DNA of 6,596 nt from Verrucomicrobia bacterium UBA4286 (GCA_002395905.1 DGVK01000221.1:12167-18762), one strand, 5' to 3'; shown: positions 1 through 6,274, counted from the stretch's first letter. Numbers and translations: made by a program. The notes: generated from the letters alone by a model not told the origin.

Positions 1-1
1 G

Positions 2-3000
2 AACCGGTGCGTACTGGCGGGAGGCGTGGCTAATAAGACCAATACGGTGATTCGTGGTTTCACTTTACAAAATGGTTGCACCTATGGATTCACAGGCAAC
101 AATGGAGGAGGAGTAGCGGGCGGCACACTCTATGATTGTATTGTCAAGTCCAACCATTGCGGGGCCAGTGGTGGTGGCGTGATCTACTCAACGATGTATG
201 ATTGCATGATTTCAGACAACGATGCCCTTGGTCAAGGTGGCGGTGTGTATAGAGCACATCTTACCAATTGCGAGGTGTCCAACAACAGTACGGTTTCAGA
301 AGGTGGTGGAGCGTCGGGCAGTGTGCTTGTGAACTGCAATGTTGTCTCCAATCACACAGAAAAATCAGGCGGCGGCGTGTATGGTGGCGTTGCTACAAAC
401 TGCTTCCTCCAGGGCAATGTGGCGCTGGAACATGGTGGCGGTGCCCGCAATGGAACTTTGTACGGCTGCACCGTCACAAATAACATCGCATATCAGAATG
501 GTGGCGGCGTACATGGCGGAAAAGCTGAAAAGTGCACTATTGTTGGCAACGAGGCGTACCAAAATGGTGGTGGCGCGCACACCTCAACTTGCTACGAATC
601 TGAAATCAGTGCCAATAAGTCGACTCAGAGAGGTGGCGGCACCTACTCTTGCAATTTGTACAATTGCGTTCTTGCAAACAACGAAAGCAATTTACACAGT
701 GGTGGCGCCCATATGGGACAATTGGAGAACTGCCTTATCTACGGCAATCGTGCGCCGACGGGGACAGGTGGCGGCATTGTAAATGCAATCGCTCGAAACT
801 GCACTATTTACGGTAATACTTGCGCTGGCAGCGGTGGAGGGGTGTCTGCCGATCTTGATGGTGGTTTAGCTATAGGCACGAATTTCAATTGCATTGTCTA
901 CGGGAACACGGCATCCATTGATGCGAACATTTACACAGTTGTTCCCTCTTTCAACTGCTACACGAACGATCCACATTTCATGCGCGCGGAGGCGGGGGAT
1001 TTCCGGTTGCGGTACAATTCGCCGTGCATCGACGCTGGAAATAACGCGTATGTGACGAACACGGTGGACTTCGCGGGGAATCCGCGCAAGGTCAACGGAA
1101 CGGTCGACATCGGCGCGTACGAATATTCCGCATCCATTGACACGAACTTCACCGTCCAGGTGGAAAACGGCACGGGCGGCGCGATCTACTACGAGGGCGA
1201 CACGGTGACGGTTGCGGCGGAGGACCGTTCGCCGCGCTACGCTTTCACGCGCTGGACGGGCGATGTCTCGGTGCTCGCGAACGCCAACAGCATGACGAAC
1301 ACGTTCACGATGCCGAAGCGCAACCTTACGTTCACGGCGGAGTATGACGACCTGCAGTCGTATCTCGTCATCGACCTGAGCGGCGGACCGAACGCGGCGT
1401 CGTATCCTGTCAGCAACCTCACGGACATCCCGTCCGGCGGCTGGACGGACGAGTACAAGACGACGAAGCTCGTCCTCCGCCGCATCGACCCGGGCACGTT
1501 CACTATGGGATCGCCGACTGGCGAGGCTGGACGCACGGATAGCGACGAGACGCCGCATCAGGTGACGCTGACGCATTCCTACTACATCGGTATTTTTGAA
1601 TTGACACAACGCCAGTGGGAACTTGTGATGGGGAACCGTCCGAGCGGGTTCTCGAACACGGTCTGCTACGCGACGCGACCGGTTGAGCAGGTTTCATACA
1701 ACGACATACGCGGTGCAGACCTTGGCAAGTGGTGGCCGCAGATGAACACGGTGGACGAGGCGAGCTTCATGGGCAAGTTACGCGCAAAGACGGGACGCCT
1801 CTTCGACTTGCCGACCGAGGCGCAGTGGGAGTATGCGTGCCGTGCTGGAACGGCGACGGCGCTGAACACCGGCAAGAATCTCTCGGCGGCTTCCGGCGTT
1901 GATGCCAACATGGCAGAAGTCGGGCGTTACTACTACAACAGCGGATCATACAACAATTCGTATGACTACAATGGGAGCTCCGATGAGACGGGTACGGCGA
2001 AGGTCGGTTCGTATCTGCCCAATGCCTGGGGACTCTACGACATGCACGGAAATGTGGGCGAATTCTGCCTAGACTGGTTCGGGGCAGCAACAAGTGCCGC
2101 AACCGATCCTGTAGGTCGCGAAACTGGTTCCGAGAGAAGTATACGTGGTGGTACCTGGAGTAATTATTCCTCGCATTGCCGTTCAGGTGCGCACAGATTG
2201 AGATATTCGCCATCTACTGCAGGTTCGATCCACGGCCTTCGCGTTGTCGTCAACTTCGCGAACTTCAGCCAGAACCAGGTGGTGAACCTCTCGGCGACGG
2301 ATGGAACGGAGCCGGCTGGCATTCGACTCACATGGACTGCCGTGCCGGGGGCGGAGAGATACAAGCTCTACAAGAGCGCAACGTCGAACTTCGCGGATGC
2401 GGAAGAATTCGGGTGGGTTGCGGAGAATACGTATCTGGATGAAGTGCAGGATACGGATGTCTGGTGGTATTGGGTTCAGGCACAGGTCGACGGCAAGTAC
2501 CAGAAACTCAGTGCAAGCGACTCCGGGTATCGGGTGCAGTATCAGCTGACCGTCACGGGCGGCACGGGAAGCACGAACTGCTTTGCGAACACCTTGGTGC
2601 CGATCGTCGCCAACGCCGCGCCGACGGGATACTCGTTCAAGGAGTGGACGGGAACTGCGGCCGATGTCGCGCTCGTGACGAGCAAGACGTCCGCCTCGAC
2701 CACGTTCAAGATGCCGGGACGCGCGGCGACGCTGACGGCGACGTACCGTCCGAATGCCTACACGGTGAAGTTCAACGCGAACAAGGGTGTCGGGACGATG
2801 GAGCCGGAGGCATTCGTCTACGATTCGGAGAAGGCGCTGACGGCGAATGCGCTTACGCGCACGGGATATACATTCCGGGGCTGGGCGACGAGTGCGGCAG
2901 GTGATGCTGTCTATTCCGACGGCGAGACGGTGAGCAACCTGACGGCTGTCGACAGCGGAACGTTCAACCTGTACGCGGTCTGGCAGGCGAACATCTACGC

Positions 3001-6000
3001 GGTTAAGTTCAACGCGAACGGCGGCACGGGGACGATGGCGGACGAGTCGTTCACCTACGATGCCGCGAAGGCGCTGACGGCGAATGCGTTCGCGCGCACG
3101 GGCTATACGCATCACGGCTGGGCGACGACGGCTGATGGCGATGCGGAATACGCCAACGGCGAGACGGTGAGCAACCTGACGGCCGAGGCGGGCGCGACGT
3201 TCAACCTCTATGCCGTATGGACGGCGAACCCCTACACGGTGACGTTCGACGCAAACGGCGGCACGGGCGGCGCGATGGCAGAGCAGGGCTTCACCTACGG
3301 CACGGCGCAGAACCTCTCGAACGGAAGCTACACGCGGACGGGCTACACGTTCCTCGGCTGGTCCACGGACAAGAATGCGACAAGCGCGACGTACGCGGAC
3401 GGCGCGTCCGTCTCGAACCTCGCGACGGGCGGCACGCTCGCACTCTACGCCGTGTGGCGTCCGAACGCCTACGCGATCCGCTTCCTGCCGAACGGCGCGG
3501 AAGGTGAGATGGCGGACCAGGAGGCGACGTACGACATGGCGACAAACCTCACGGCAAACGCCTTCACGAAGGAGGGCCACTGGTTCGTCGGCTGGTGTCT
3601 GGATGAAGAGGGCGCGGTCAGCTTCACGGACGGACAGGAGATTCTCAACCTCGCGGCGGACGACGGTGCGGTGGTGACGCTCGTCGCGAAGTGGGCGGAG
3701 GCGTGGTATGTCGATGCGGCTGCGGGCGACGACGCGAACGAGGGCATCCGCGCGGCGCAGCCGCTCAAGACGATCCAGCGCGCGATAGACCTTGCGGAAG
3801 ACGGGCACCGGATTGTCGTCTCGGATGGCACGTACGGTCCGATCACCTCGGGAGACAAGACCATCGCCATCGAGTCGGTGAACGGTGCGGAGGCGACGGT
3901 CATCGATGGCGCGGGAGAGTCCATCTGCGCGAACCTGGGCTCTTCGGCGGCGACATTGCGCGGCTTTACGCTGCAGAACGGACATTCGGCGCAGGACGGC
4001 GGCGGCGCTTTGGGCGGCACGCTCTACAGCTGCCGCATCGTCTCGAACGAGGCGGAACGCCACGGCGGCGGCGCGGCGTCCGCGCGGCTCGTGAACTGCG
4101 TCGTGACGGGCAACAAGGCGCTCGGCGGGAACGGCGGCGGACTCTACAACAGCTCGGCCGTCAACTGCACGGTCGTCGGAAACTCCGCGACAGGAAACGG
4201 CGGCGGAACGTTTGCGGATGCCGCGGGCGTCGAAAACATCAACTGCATCGTTACCGGCAATACCGCGGCGCAGGAGCCGAACATCTCAAGCACGGTTACC
4301 AAGCGCAGCTGCTTCATGGGCAATCCGTCCTTTGTGGATGCGGCGAACGGCGACTTCCGCCTCAAGGGCGACTCGCCTTGCATCGACATGGGCAACAACA
4401 GGTACGTCTCGGGAGAGACGGACATTCGCGGCAATGCGCGCATCCAGAACGACATCGTCGATCTCGGCGCGTACGAGTTCACGCTTCCGAAGGAGCTGGG
4501 CAGCGTGCCGGTCGATGGAACGGACGCGGCGGTGCCGGTCGAATGGCTTGGCGCATACGGGTACGTGAACGAGGATTCGACGCCCGAGTCGCTGCAGCCG
4601 ATTATGGTGCAGGTAGGTGACAACGGCATTCCGCTCTGGGAATCGTGGGTCGCGGGATTTGATCCGTGGGATCCTGACTCGCAGCTACAGGCCGACATTC
4701 ATGTTGGCGCGGACGGCGAGGTTGAGATATCGTGGACGCCGGACCTCTCGAATGCCGAGCCGAAGCGCCACTACACGGTGATGGGCAAGACGAACCTGAC
4801 CGACACGGCGTGGGTGATTCCGGTGAACGAGGAGCACCACTTCTTCCAGGTGGCTGTCACAATGGGCGAGCCCGGACTCGCGCGCGGTGTCGCGGCGACA
4901 GAGGGAACATCCGACGACGAAGTGACGCTCTCCTGGAACCCAGTCACATGGGCGGTCTCGTACAACGTGTATCGCGGAACCGTGAACGACTTCAGCCGTG
5001 CGGTACTGCTGACGACGGTGGAGGGGACCAGTTTCGTCGACGACACGGCTGTTCCCGGCATGCTGTACTACTACTGGATCGTCTCGGTGGCGAACGGCGG
5101 CGAGTGGCGGACGAGCGACGGCGTGACGGGCTACCGCAGGATCGGCGTGCCGCGGCACGTGGCGGCGAGCGACGGAACGTCCGCGGACTGGATCACTGTG
5201 ACCTGGGATGCGGTAGAGGGTGCTGTCTCGTACAGCGTCTTCCGCAAGACGGCGGGTTCCGAGGAGGATCCCGTCGAGGTCGGAACGTCCGCCGGCACGA
5301 GCTGGATGGATATGGACGCGACAAGCGGCATCACCTACGTCTACCGAGTCGTCGCGGTCGGTGCGGGCGTGTCGAGCGAGATGTCGCTGTCCGACGAGGG
5401 CAATCTGCGTCTCCCCGCGCCGGAAGGCGTCACGGCTACGAATGGCAGCCTTGTCGACAGGGTTGACATCGCGTGGAATGCCGTAGCAGGAGCAAGTTAC
5501 TACCGTGTCTATCGCAGCACGGCGGCAAGCGGCTCGAAGACGCCAGTGAGCGGCTGGCAGACAGCGCTCAACTATTCCGACACGACCGCCGAGCCAGGCG
5601 TGACATACTGGTACTTCGTTGCCGCCGCGGCGGAAGAGACTGGGCTGAACGCGAGCGGATACAGCGCGGGCGCGGCTGGAAGCCGTACGGTTGGCGTGCC
5701 GACGGGCGTGTACGCGACGGACGGCACGTCGGCGACGGGCGTGATGGTATCGTGGAATGCGACGCCTGGTGCGAGCGGGTATACGGTCTACCGCAACACC
5801 GCGAACAATCCAGATGCGGCCGAGGTCGTCTCGTCCGTTTCGGCCGTCTCTTTCGAGGACACGACGGCCTTGCCGGGAACGCTCTACTTCTACTGGGTGG
5901 CGGCGACGAATGCGGTGTCCGAGAGCGCAAAGAGCGCCGTTGAGATGGGCTTCCGCGCAATTCCGGCGCCGGAGGGCGTTGCGGCAACGACCGTTTCGGG

Positions 6001-6229
6001 CGCAACAGCCGTGACGGTTTCGTGGCAGCCGGTCGAGGGCGCTGCATACTACAGGATCTACCGCGGCACGAAGAGCGGCGAGGACTTCGCGGTCGAGATT
6101 GACACCACTACGGAGACGAGCTATGCGGACTTGAGCGGCGCGGTCGGCAAGACGTACTACTACTCGGTGACGGCCGTCGGCGCGTCGAGCGAGAGCGGCT
6201 TCAGCGCGTTCGTCGCCGGCAAGCGGTAG
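2..6229 (+). CDS. Giant modular surface/secreted protein: beta-helix, SUMF1-like, InlB B-repeats, FN3 (5'-partial)
   Basis: The frame is open from base 2 to the TAG at 6227-6229, at least 2,075 codons. The first in-frame start codon is GTG at 26, but codons 2-25 (NRCVLAGG) already align with the beta-helix cap of the second copy (SICANLG at about 3920), so the true start lies upstream and the signal peptide is not visible. Modules by base position: beta-helix 2-925, anchor-Q-type tail 968-1126, divergent InlB-like 1145-1345, SUMF1/FGE-like 1358-2260, FN3-like 2279-2539, divergent InlB-like 2540-2755, four InlB B-repeats 2756-3703, second beta-helix and tail 3704-4480, linker 4481-4873, five FN3-like 4874-6226. 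All are typical extracellular modules, so a cell-surface or secreted adhesin or binding protein is inferred. The protein ends inside the last FN3 with AGKR. There is no LPXTG, PEP-CTERM, autotransporter barrel or other C-terminal sorting signal, so its anchoring is unknown. No enzymatic activity can be assigned. Confidence 0.93.
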   Translation, partial: NRCVLAGGVANKTNTVIRGFTLQNGCTYGFTGNNGGGVAGGTLYDCIVKSNHCGASGGGVIYSTMYDCMISDNDALGQGGGVYRAHLTNCEVSNNSTVSEGGGASGSVLVNCNVVSNHTEKSGGGVYGGVATNCFLQGNVALEHGGGARNGTLYGCTVTNNIAYQNGGGVHGGKAEKCTIVGNEAYQNGGGAHTSTCYESEISANKSTQRGGGTYSCNLYNCVLANNESNLHSGGAHMGQLENCLIYGNRAPTGTGGGIVNAIARNCTIYGNTCAGSGGGVSADLDGGLAIGTNFNCIVYGNTASIDANIYTVVPSFNCYTNDPHFMRAEAGDFRLRYNSPCIDAGNNAYVTNTVDFAGNPRKVNGTVDIGAYEYSASIDTNFTVQVENGTGGAIYYEGDTVTVAAEDRSPRYAFTRWTGDVSVLANANSMTNTFTMPKRNLTFTAEYDDLQSYLVIDLSGGPNAASYPVSNLTDIPSGGWTDEYKTTKLVLRRIDPGTFTMGSPTGEAGRTDSDETPHQVTLTHSYYIGIFELTQRQWELVMGNRPSGFSNTVCYATRPVEQVSYNDIRGADLGKWWPQMNTVDEASFMGKLRAKTGRLFDLPTEAQWEYACRAGTATALNTGKNLSAASGVDANMAEVGRYYYNSGSYNNSYDYNGSSDETGTAKVGSYLPNAWGLYDMHGNVGEFCLDWFGAATSAATDPVGRETGSERSIRGGTWSNYSSHCRSGAHRLRYSPSTAGSIHGLRVVVNFANFSQNQVVNLSATDGTEPAGIRLTWTAVPGAERYKLYKSATSNFADAEEFGWVAENTYLDEVQDTDVWWYWVQAQVDGKYQKLSASDSGYRVQYQLTVTGGTGSTNCFANTLVPIVANAAPTGYSFKEWTGTAADVALVTSKTSASTTFKMPGRAATLTATYRPNAYTVKFNANKGVGTMEPEAFVYDSEKALTANALTRTGYTFRGWATSAAGDAVYSDGETVSNLTAVDSGTFNLYAVWQANIYAVKFNANGGTGTMADESFTYDAAKALTANAFARTGYTHHGWATTADGDAEYANGETVSNLTAEAGATFNLYAVWTANPYTVTFDANGGTGGAMAEQGFTYGTAQNLSNGSYTRTGYTFLGWSTDKNATSATYADGASVSNLATGGTLALYAVWRPNAYAIRFLPNGAEGEMADQEATYDMATNLTANAFTKEGHWFVGWCLDEEGAVSFTDGQEILNLAADDGAVVTLVAKWAEAWYVDAAAGDDANEGIRAAQPLKTIQRAIDLAEDGHRIVVSDGTYGPITSGDKTIAIESVNGAEATVIDGAGESICANLGSSAATLRGFTLQNGHSAQDGGGALGGTLYSCRIVSNEAERHGGGAASARLVNCVVTGNKALGGNGGGLYNSSAVNCTVVGNSATGNGGGTFADAAGVENINCIVTGNTAAQEPNISSTVTKRSCFMGNPSFVDAANGDFRLKGDSPCIDMGNNRYVSGETDIRGNARIQNDIVDLGAYEFTLPKELGSVPVDGTDAAVPVEWLGAYGYVNEDSTPESLQPIMVQVGDNGIPLWESWVAGFDPWDPDSQLQADIHVGADGEVEISWTPDLSNAEPKRHYTVMGKTNLTDTAWVIPVNEEHHFFQVAVTMGEPGLARGVAATEGTSDDEVTLSWNPVTWAVSYNVYRGTVNDFSRAVLLTTVEGTSFVDDTAVPGMLYYYWIVSVANGGEWRTSDGVTGYRRIGVPRHVAASDGTSADWITVTWDAVEGAVSYSVFRKTAGSEEDPVEVGTSAGTSWMDMDATSGITYVYRVVAVGAGVSSEMSLSDEGNLRLPAPEGVTATNGSLVDRVDIAWNAVAGASYYRVYRSTAASGSKTPVSGWQTALNYSDTTAEPGVTYWYFVAAAAEETGLNASGYSAGAAGSRTVGVPTGVYATDGTSATGVMVSWNATPGASGYTVYRNTANNPDAAEVVSSVSAVSFEDTTALPGTLYFYWVAATNAVSESAKSAVEMGFRAIPAPEGVAATTVSGATAVTVSWQPVEGAAYYRIYRGTKSGEDFAVEIDTTTETSYADLSGAVGKTYYYSVTAVGASSESGFSAFVAGKR
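104..925 (+). repeat. Beta-helix I: about 12 tandem 22-residue (66-nt) coils
   Basis: From base 104 the protein repeats every 22 residues with a GGG (once SGG) at positions 1-3, a hydrophobic residue near 9, usually N-C at 11-12, a hydrophobic at 14 and N at 17. Coils start at 104, 170, 236, 302, 368, 434, 500, 566, 632, 698 (23 residues), 767 and 833; the last is degenerate. This is the pattern of a right-handed parallel beta-helix (polymorphic outer-membrane/adhesin-like or pectate-lyase-like fold). Position 12 is Cys in ten of the first eleven coils; the coil at 566 has Ser there and a Cys three residues earlier. Stacked coils would make a ladder of cysteines along one face. The sequence between 2 and 103 (RGFTLQNG motif) is the preceding cap. 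The role is probably structural or binding, since no catalytic cluster is recognisable. Confidence 0.88.
968..1126 (+). other. Choice-of-anchor Q-type tail of beta-helix I
   Basis: DPHF, then GDFRLRYNSPCIDAGNN, then DFAGNPRKVNGTVDIGAYEY: the D-F-R-L...S-P-C-I-D-A-G-N and G-A-Y-E-Y signatures are those of the domain usually called choice-of-anchor Q, which closes many secreted bacterial beta-helix proteins. The same signatures recur after beta-helix II (4350-4480), so the beta-helix and tail form a duplicated unit. The name reflects family recall. The domain's biochemical role is not established here. Confidence 0.8.
1145..1345 (+). other. Divergent InlB B-repeat-like beta domain 1
   Basis: The segment NFTVQVENGTGGAIYYEGD...YAFTRWTGD...FTMPKRNLTFTAEY has the layout of the divergent InlB B-repeat family: an N-terminal strand with GTGG, a G-D-T-V-T-V turn, an F-x-x-W-T-G core, then the 'MP...LTFTA-Y' closing strand. 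A homologous domain occurs at 2540-2755 (FKEWTG, KMPGRAATLTATY). It is probably a small ubiquitin-like beta-grasp spacer of the surface stalk. No binding partner can be inferred. Confidence 0.75.
1358..2260 (+). other. SUMF1/FGE-like (C-type-lectin fold) domain, probably non-catalytic
   Basis: After a lead-in (LVIDLSGGP at about 1364, TDEYKTTKLVLRRI at about 1448) come the hallmarks of the formylglycine-generating-enzyme/sulfatase-modifying-factor family: P-G-T-F-T-M-G-S, H-Q-V-T-L, an E-L-T-Q-R-Q-W-E strand, R-P-V-E-Q-V-S-Y-N-D, DLPTEAQWEYACRAG (1805-1849), a Tyr/Asn/Ser/Gly-rich loop (1928-1981), W-G-L-Y-D-M-H-G-N-V (2030-2056) and R-G-G-T-W (2144-2158) ending in H-G-L-R-V-V. Two deviations stand out. 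The family GNVWEW motif is GNVGEF here (2048-2065). Of the two catalytic cysteines of true FGE near RGG, only the second position is Cys (2177-2179), the first being occupied by Asn (2162-2164) in my alignment. Copper-dependent Cys oxidation is therefore unlikely, and a ligand-binding CLec role is more likely (inference). Confidence 0.88.
2141..2251 (+). other. Candidate hypervariable (DGR-VR-like) segment of the CLec domain
   Basis: This is the C-terminal strand-loop region of the SUMF1-like domain (I-R-G-G-T-W to H-G-L-R-V-V). In CLec-fold targets of diversity-generating retroelements this is where the variable region lies. The residues at the usual Asn-rich template positions are S, N, Y, S, H, H, L, R, Y, S, T, G, S, I, H, and the spacing from RGG through CRS, P-S to G-(F/L)-R matches recalled examples. 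The 60-base line 2161-2220 is 28/60 GC, against 42/60 at 1381-1440 and 41/60 at 2641-2700. Against the idea, several codons (TTG, TCG, GCA, AGA) could not come from AAY template codons by adenine mutagenesis alone, the segment is central rather than C-terminal in the protein, and no template repeat or reverse transcriptase is in the window. Confidence 0.3.
2279..2539 (+). other. FN3-like domain 1
   Basis: VVNLSATDGTEPAGIRLTW...A-E-R-Y-K-L-Y-K-S...NTYLDE...WWYWVQA: about 87 residues with the FN3 core Trp in strand B (LTW), the Y-x-L/V-Y of strand C and a Y-Y-Y/W-V strand F equivalent. It belongs to the same family as the five repeats at the C-terminus (compare VSW...YNVYRGT...YYYWI), but is more diverged from them. 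It separates the SUMF1-like domain from the InlB repeats and is probably a spacer. Confidence 0.75.
2540..2755 (+). other. Divergent InlB B-repeat-like beta domain 2
   Basis: YQLTVTGGTGSTN...VPIVANAAPTGYSFKEWTG...STTFKMPGRAATLTATY. This has the same plan as the domain at 1145-1345: a GGTG turn, a Y-x-F-x-x-W-T-G core and an M-P-x-R...L-T-A-T-Y closing strand. It leads directly into the four canonical B-repeats, with which it shares the 'TATYRPN' to 'AVWxxN' type junction. Confidence 0.75.
2756..3703 (+). repeat. Four tandem InlB/Listeria-Bacteroides B-repeats (4 x 237 nt)
   Basis: Repeats at 2756-2992, 2993-3229, 3230-3466 and 3467-3703, each exactly 79 codons. Each has Y-(T/A)-(V/I)-x-F (F-N-A-N-x-G in the first two), a G-T-M / G-x-M-A turn, F-x-Y-D/G, a G-Y-T-F-x-G-W (or G-H-W-F-V-G-W) core, a D/N-G-x-x-V/I-x-N-L turn and the closing L-Y-A-V-W / L-V-A-K-W strand. 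These are the signatures of the InlB B-repeat (Flg_new) family, found as stalk repeats in secreted bacterial proteins. Repeats 1 and 2 are nearest to each other: 28 consecutive bases at 2919-2946 are identical to 3156-3183, exactly 237 nt apart. Repeat 4 is the most diverged. The role is presumably that of a stalk or spacer. Confidence 0.9.
3704..4480 (+). other. Beta-helix II module with anchor-Q-type tail
   Basis: This begins with the N-terminal entry typical of such helices, WYVDAAAGDD (3704 on), P-L-K-T-I-Q-R-A-I-D and I-V-V-S-D-G-T-Y, then T-V-I-D-G-A-G and R-G-F-T-L-Q-N-G. Coils then start with GGG at 3998, 4064 (23 residues), 4133 and 4199 (degenerate), with the same N-C at positions 11-12 as beta-helix I, or S-C in the first coil. 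The module closes with GDFRLKGDSPCIDMGNN and ends GAYEF at 4480. It is a second copy of the module at 2-1126, and its complete N-terminal entry shows what the truncated 5' end of the window is probably missing. It uses mostly GC-ending codons (GGC GGC GGC), unlike the first copy. Confidence 0.87.
4481..4873 (+). other. Linker domain with VPVEWL and DPWDPDS motifs
   Basis: About 130 residues with no repeat. They include V-P-V-E-W-L-G-A-Y-G-Y (4532 on), N-G-I-P-L-W-E-S-W-V-A-G-F-D-P-W-D-P-D-S (4622-4681), then alternating beta strands (EVEISWTPDL, RHYTVMGKTNL, HHFFQVAVTM). From memory, Kiritimatiellota-type secreted proteins often carry a similar 'W-x-x-Y-V-A-G-T-D-P-x-D-P-x-S' segment before a C-terminal beta domain, sometimes with Asp-rich calcium-binding-like loops. 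Here the Asp-rich loop appears degenerate. The function is unknown, and a domain boundary or cap is the most I can say. Confidence 0.5.
4874..6226 (+). repeat. Five tandem FN3-like domains (C-terminal stalk)
   Basis: Units at about 4874-5143, 5144-5410, 5411-5692, 5693-5959 and 5960-6226, each roughly 88-94 residues. The common plan is 'V-A-A-T-(D/E)-G-T-S' (or similar), then V-T-V-S-W-(N/D/Q)-x-V, G-A-x-x-Y-x-V-Y-R-x-T, T-S-F-x-D-T-T-A-x-P-G, Y-Y-Y-W-V-x-A-V, and a return to (G)-V-P / A-P at the next start. The Trp in strand B and the Tyr/Arg of strand C are kept in all five. The protein ends within the fifth unit at A-G-K-R with no anchoring tail. Repeats this similar are usual in bacterial extracellular stalks. 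Confidence 0.88.
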
Positions 6230-6274
6230 TGTGTAAACCACGGACTTTCACGGACGGGCTTCGCGCGGCACGAG

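Noticed and set aside
104..832. CRISPR-like regular spacing of GGTGGCGGC blocks every 66 bases
   Set aside because: The blocks are short, vary at synonymous positions, lie in one reading frame and encode the Gly-Gly-Gly turn of each beta-helix coil. There are no spacer/repeat units of CRISPR type.
1928..1981. Tyr/Asn/Ser/Gly-rich stretch as a second hypervariable or low-complexity element
   Set aside because: A variable Asn/Ser/Gly loop before the V-G-S-Y-L-P-N motif is common in this SUMF1 subgroup as I recall it, so it is probably ordinary loop variation.
2183..4063. A 626-codon open frame on the minus strand opposite the InlB repeats and beta-helix II
   Set aside because: Its product is Arg/Val/Ala/His-rich low-quality sequence with no domain, and the plus frame through the same region carries several clear domain families. 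Long antisense frames are expected opposite GC-rich codon-biased genes.
3691..4620. A 309-codon plus-strand frame overlapping beta-helix II
   Set aside because: Out-of-frame shadow rich in Arg and Gly from GGCGGC codons; the real frame has conserved helix and anchor-Q signatures here.
4685..6241. A 518-codon minus-strand open frame opposite the FN3 repeats
   Set aside because: Arg-rich shadow of the FN3 coding sequence, with no recognisable motifs and a repeat period that just mirrors the FN3 units.
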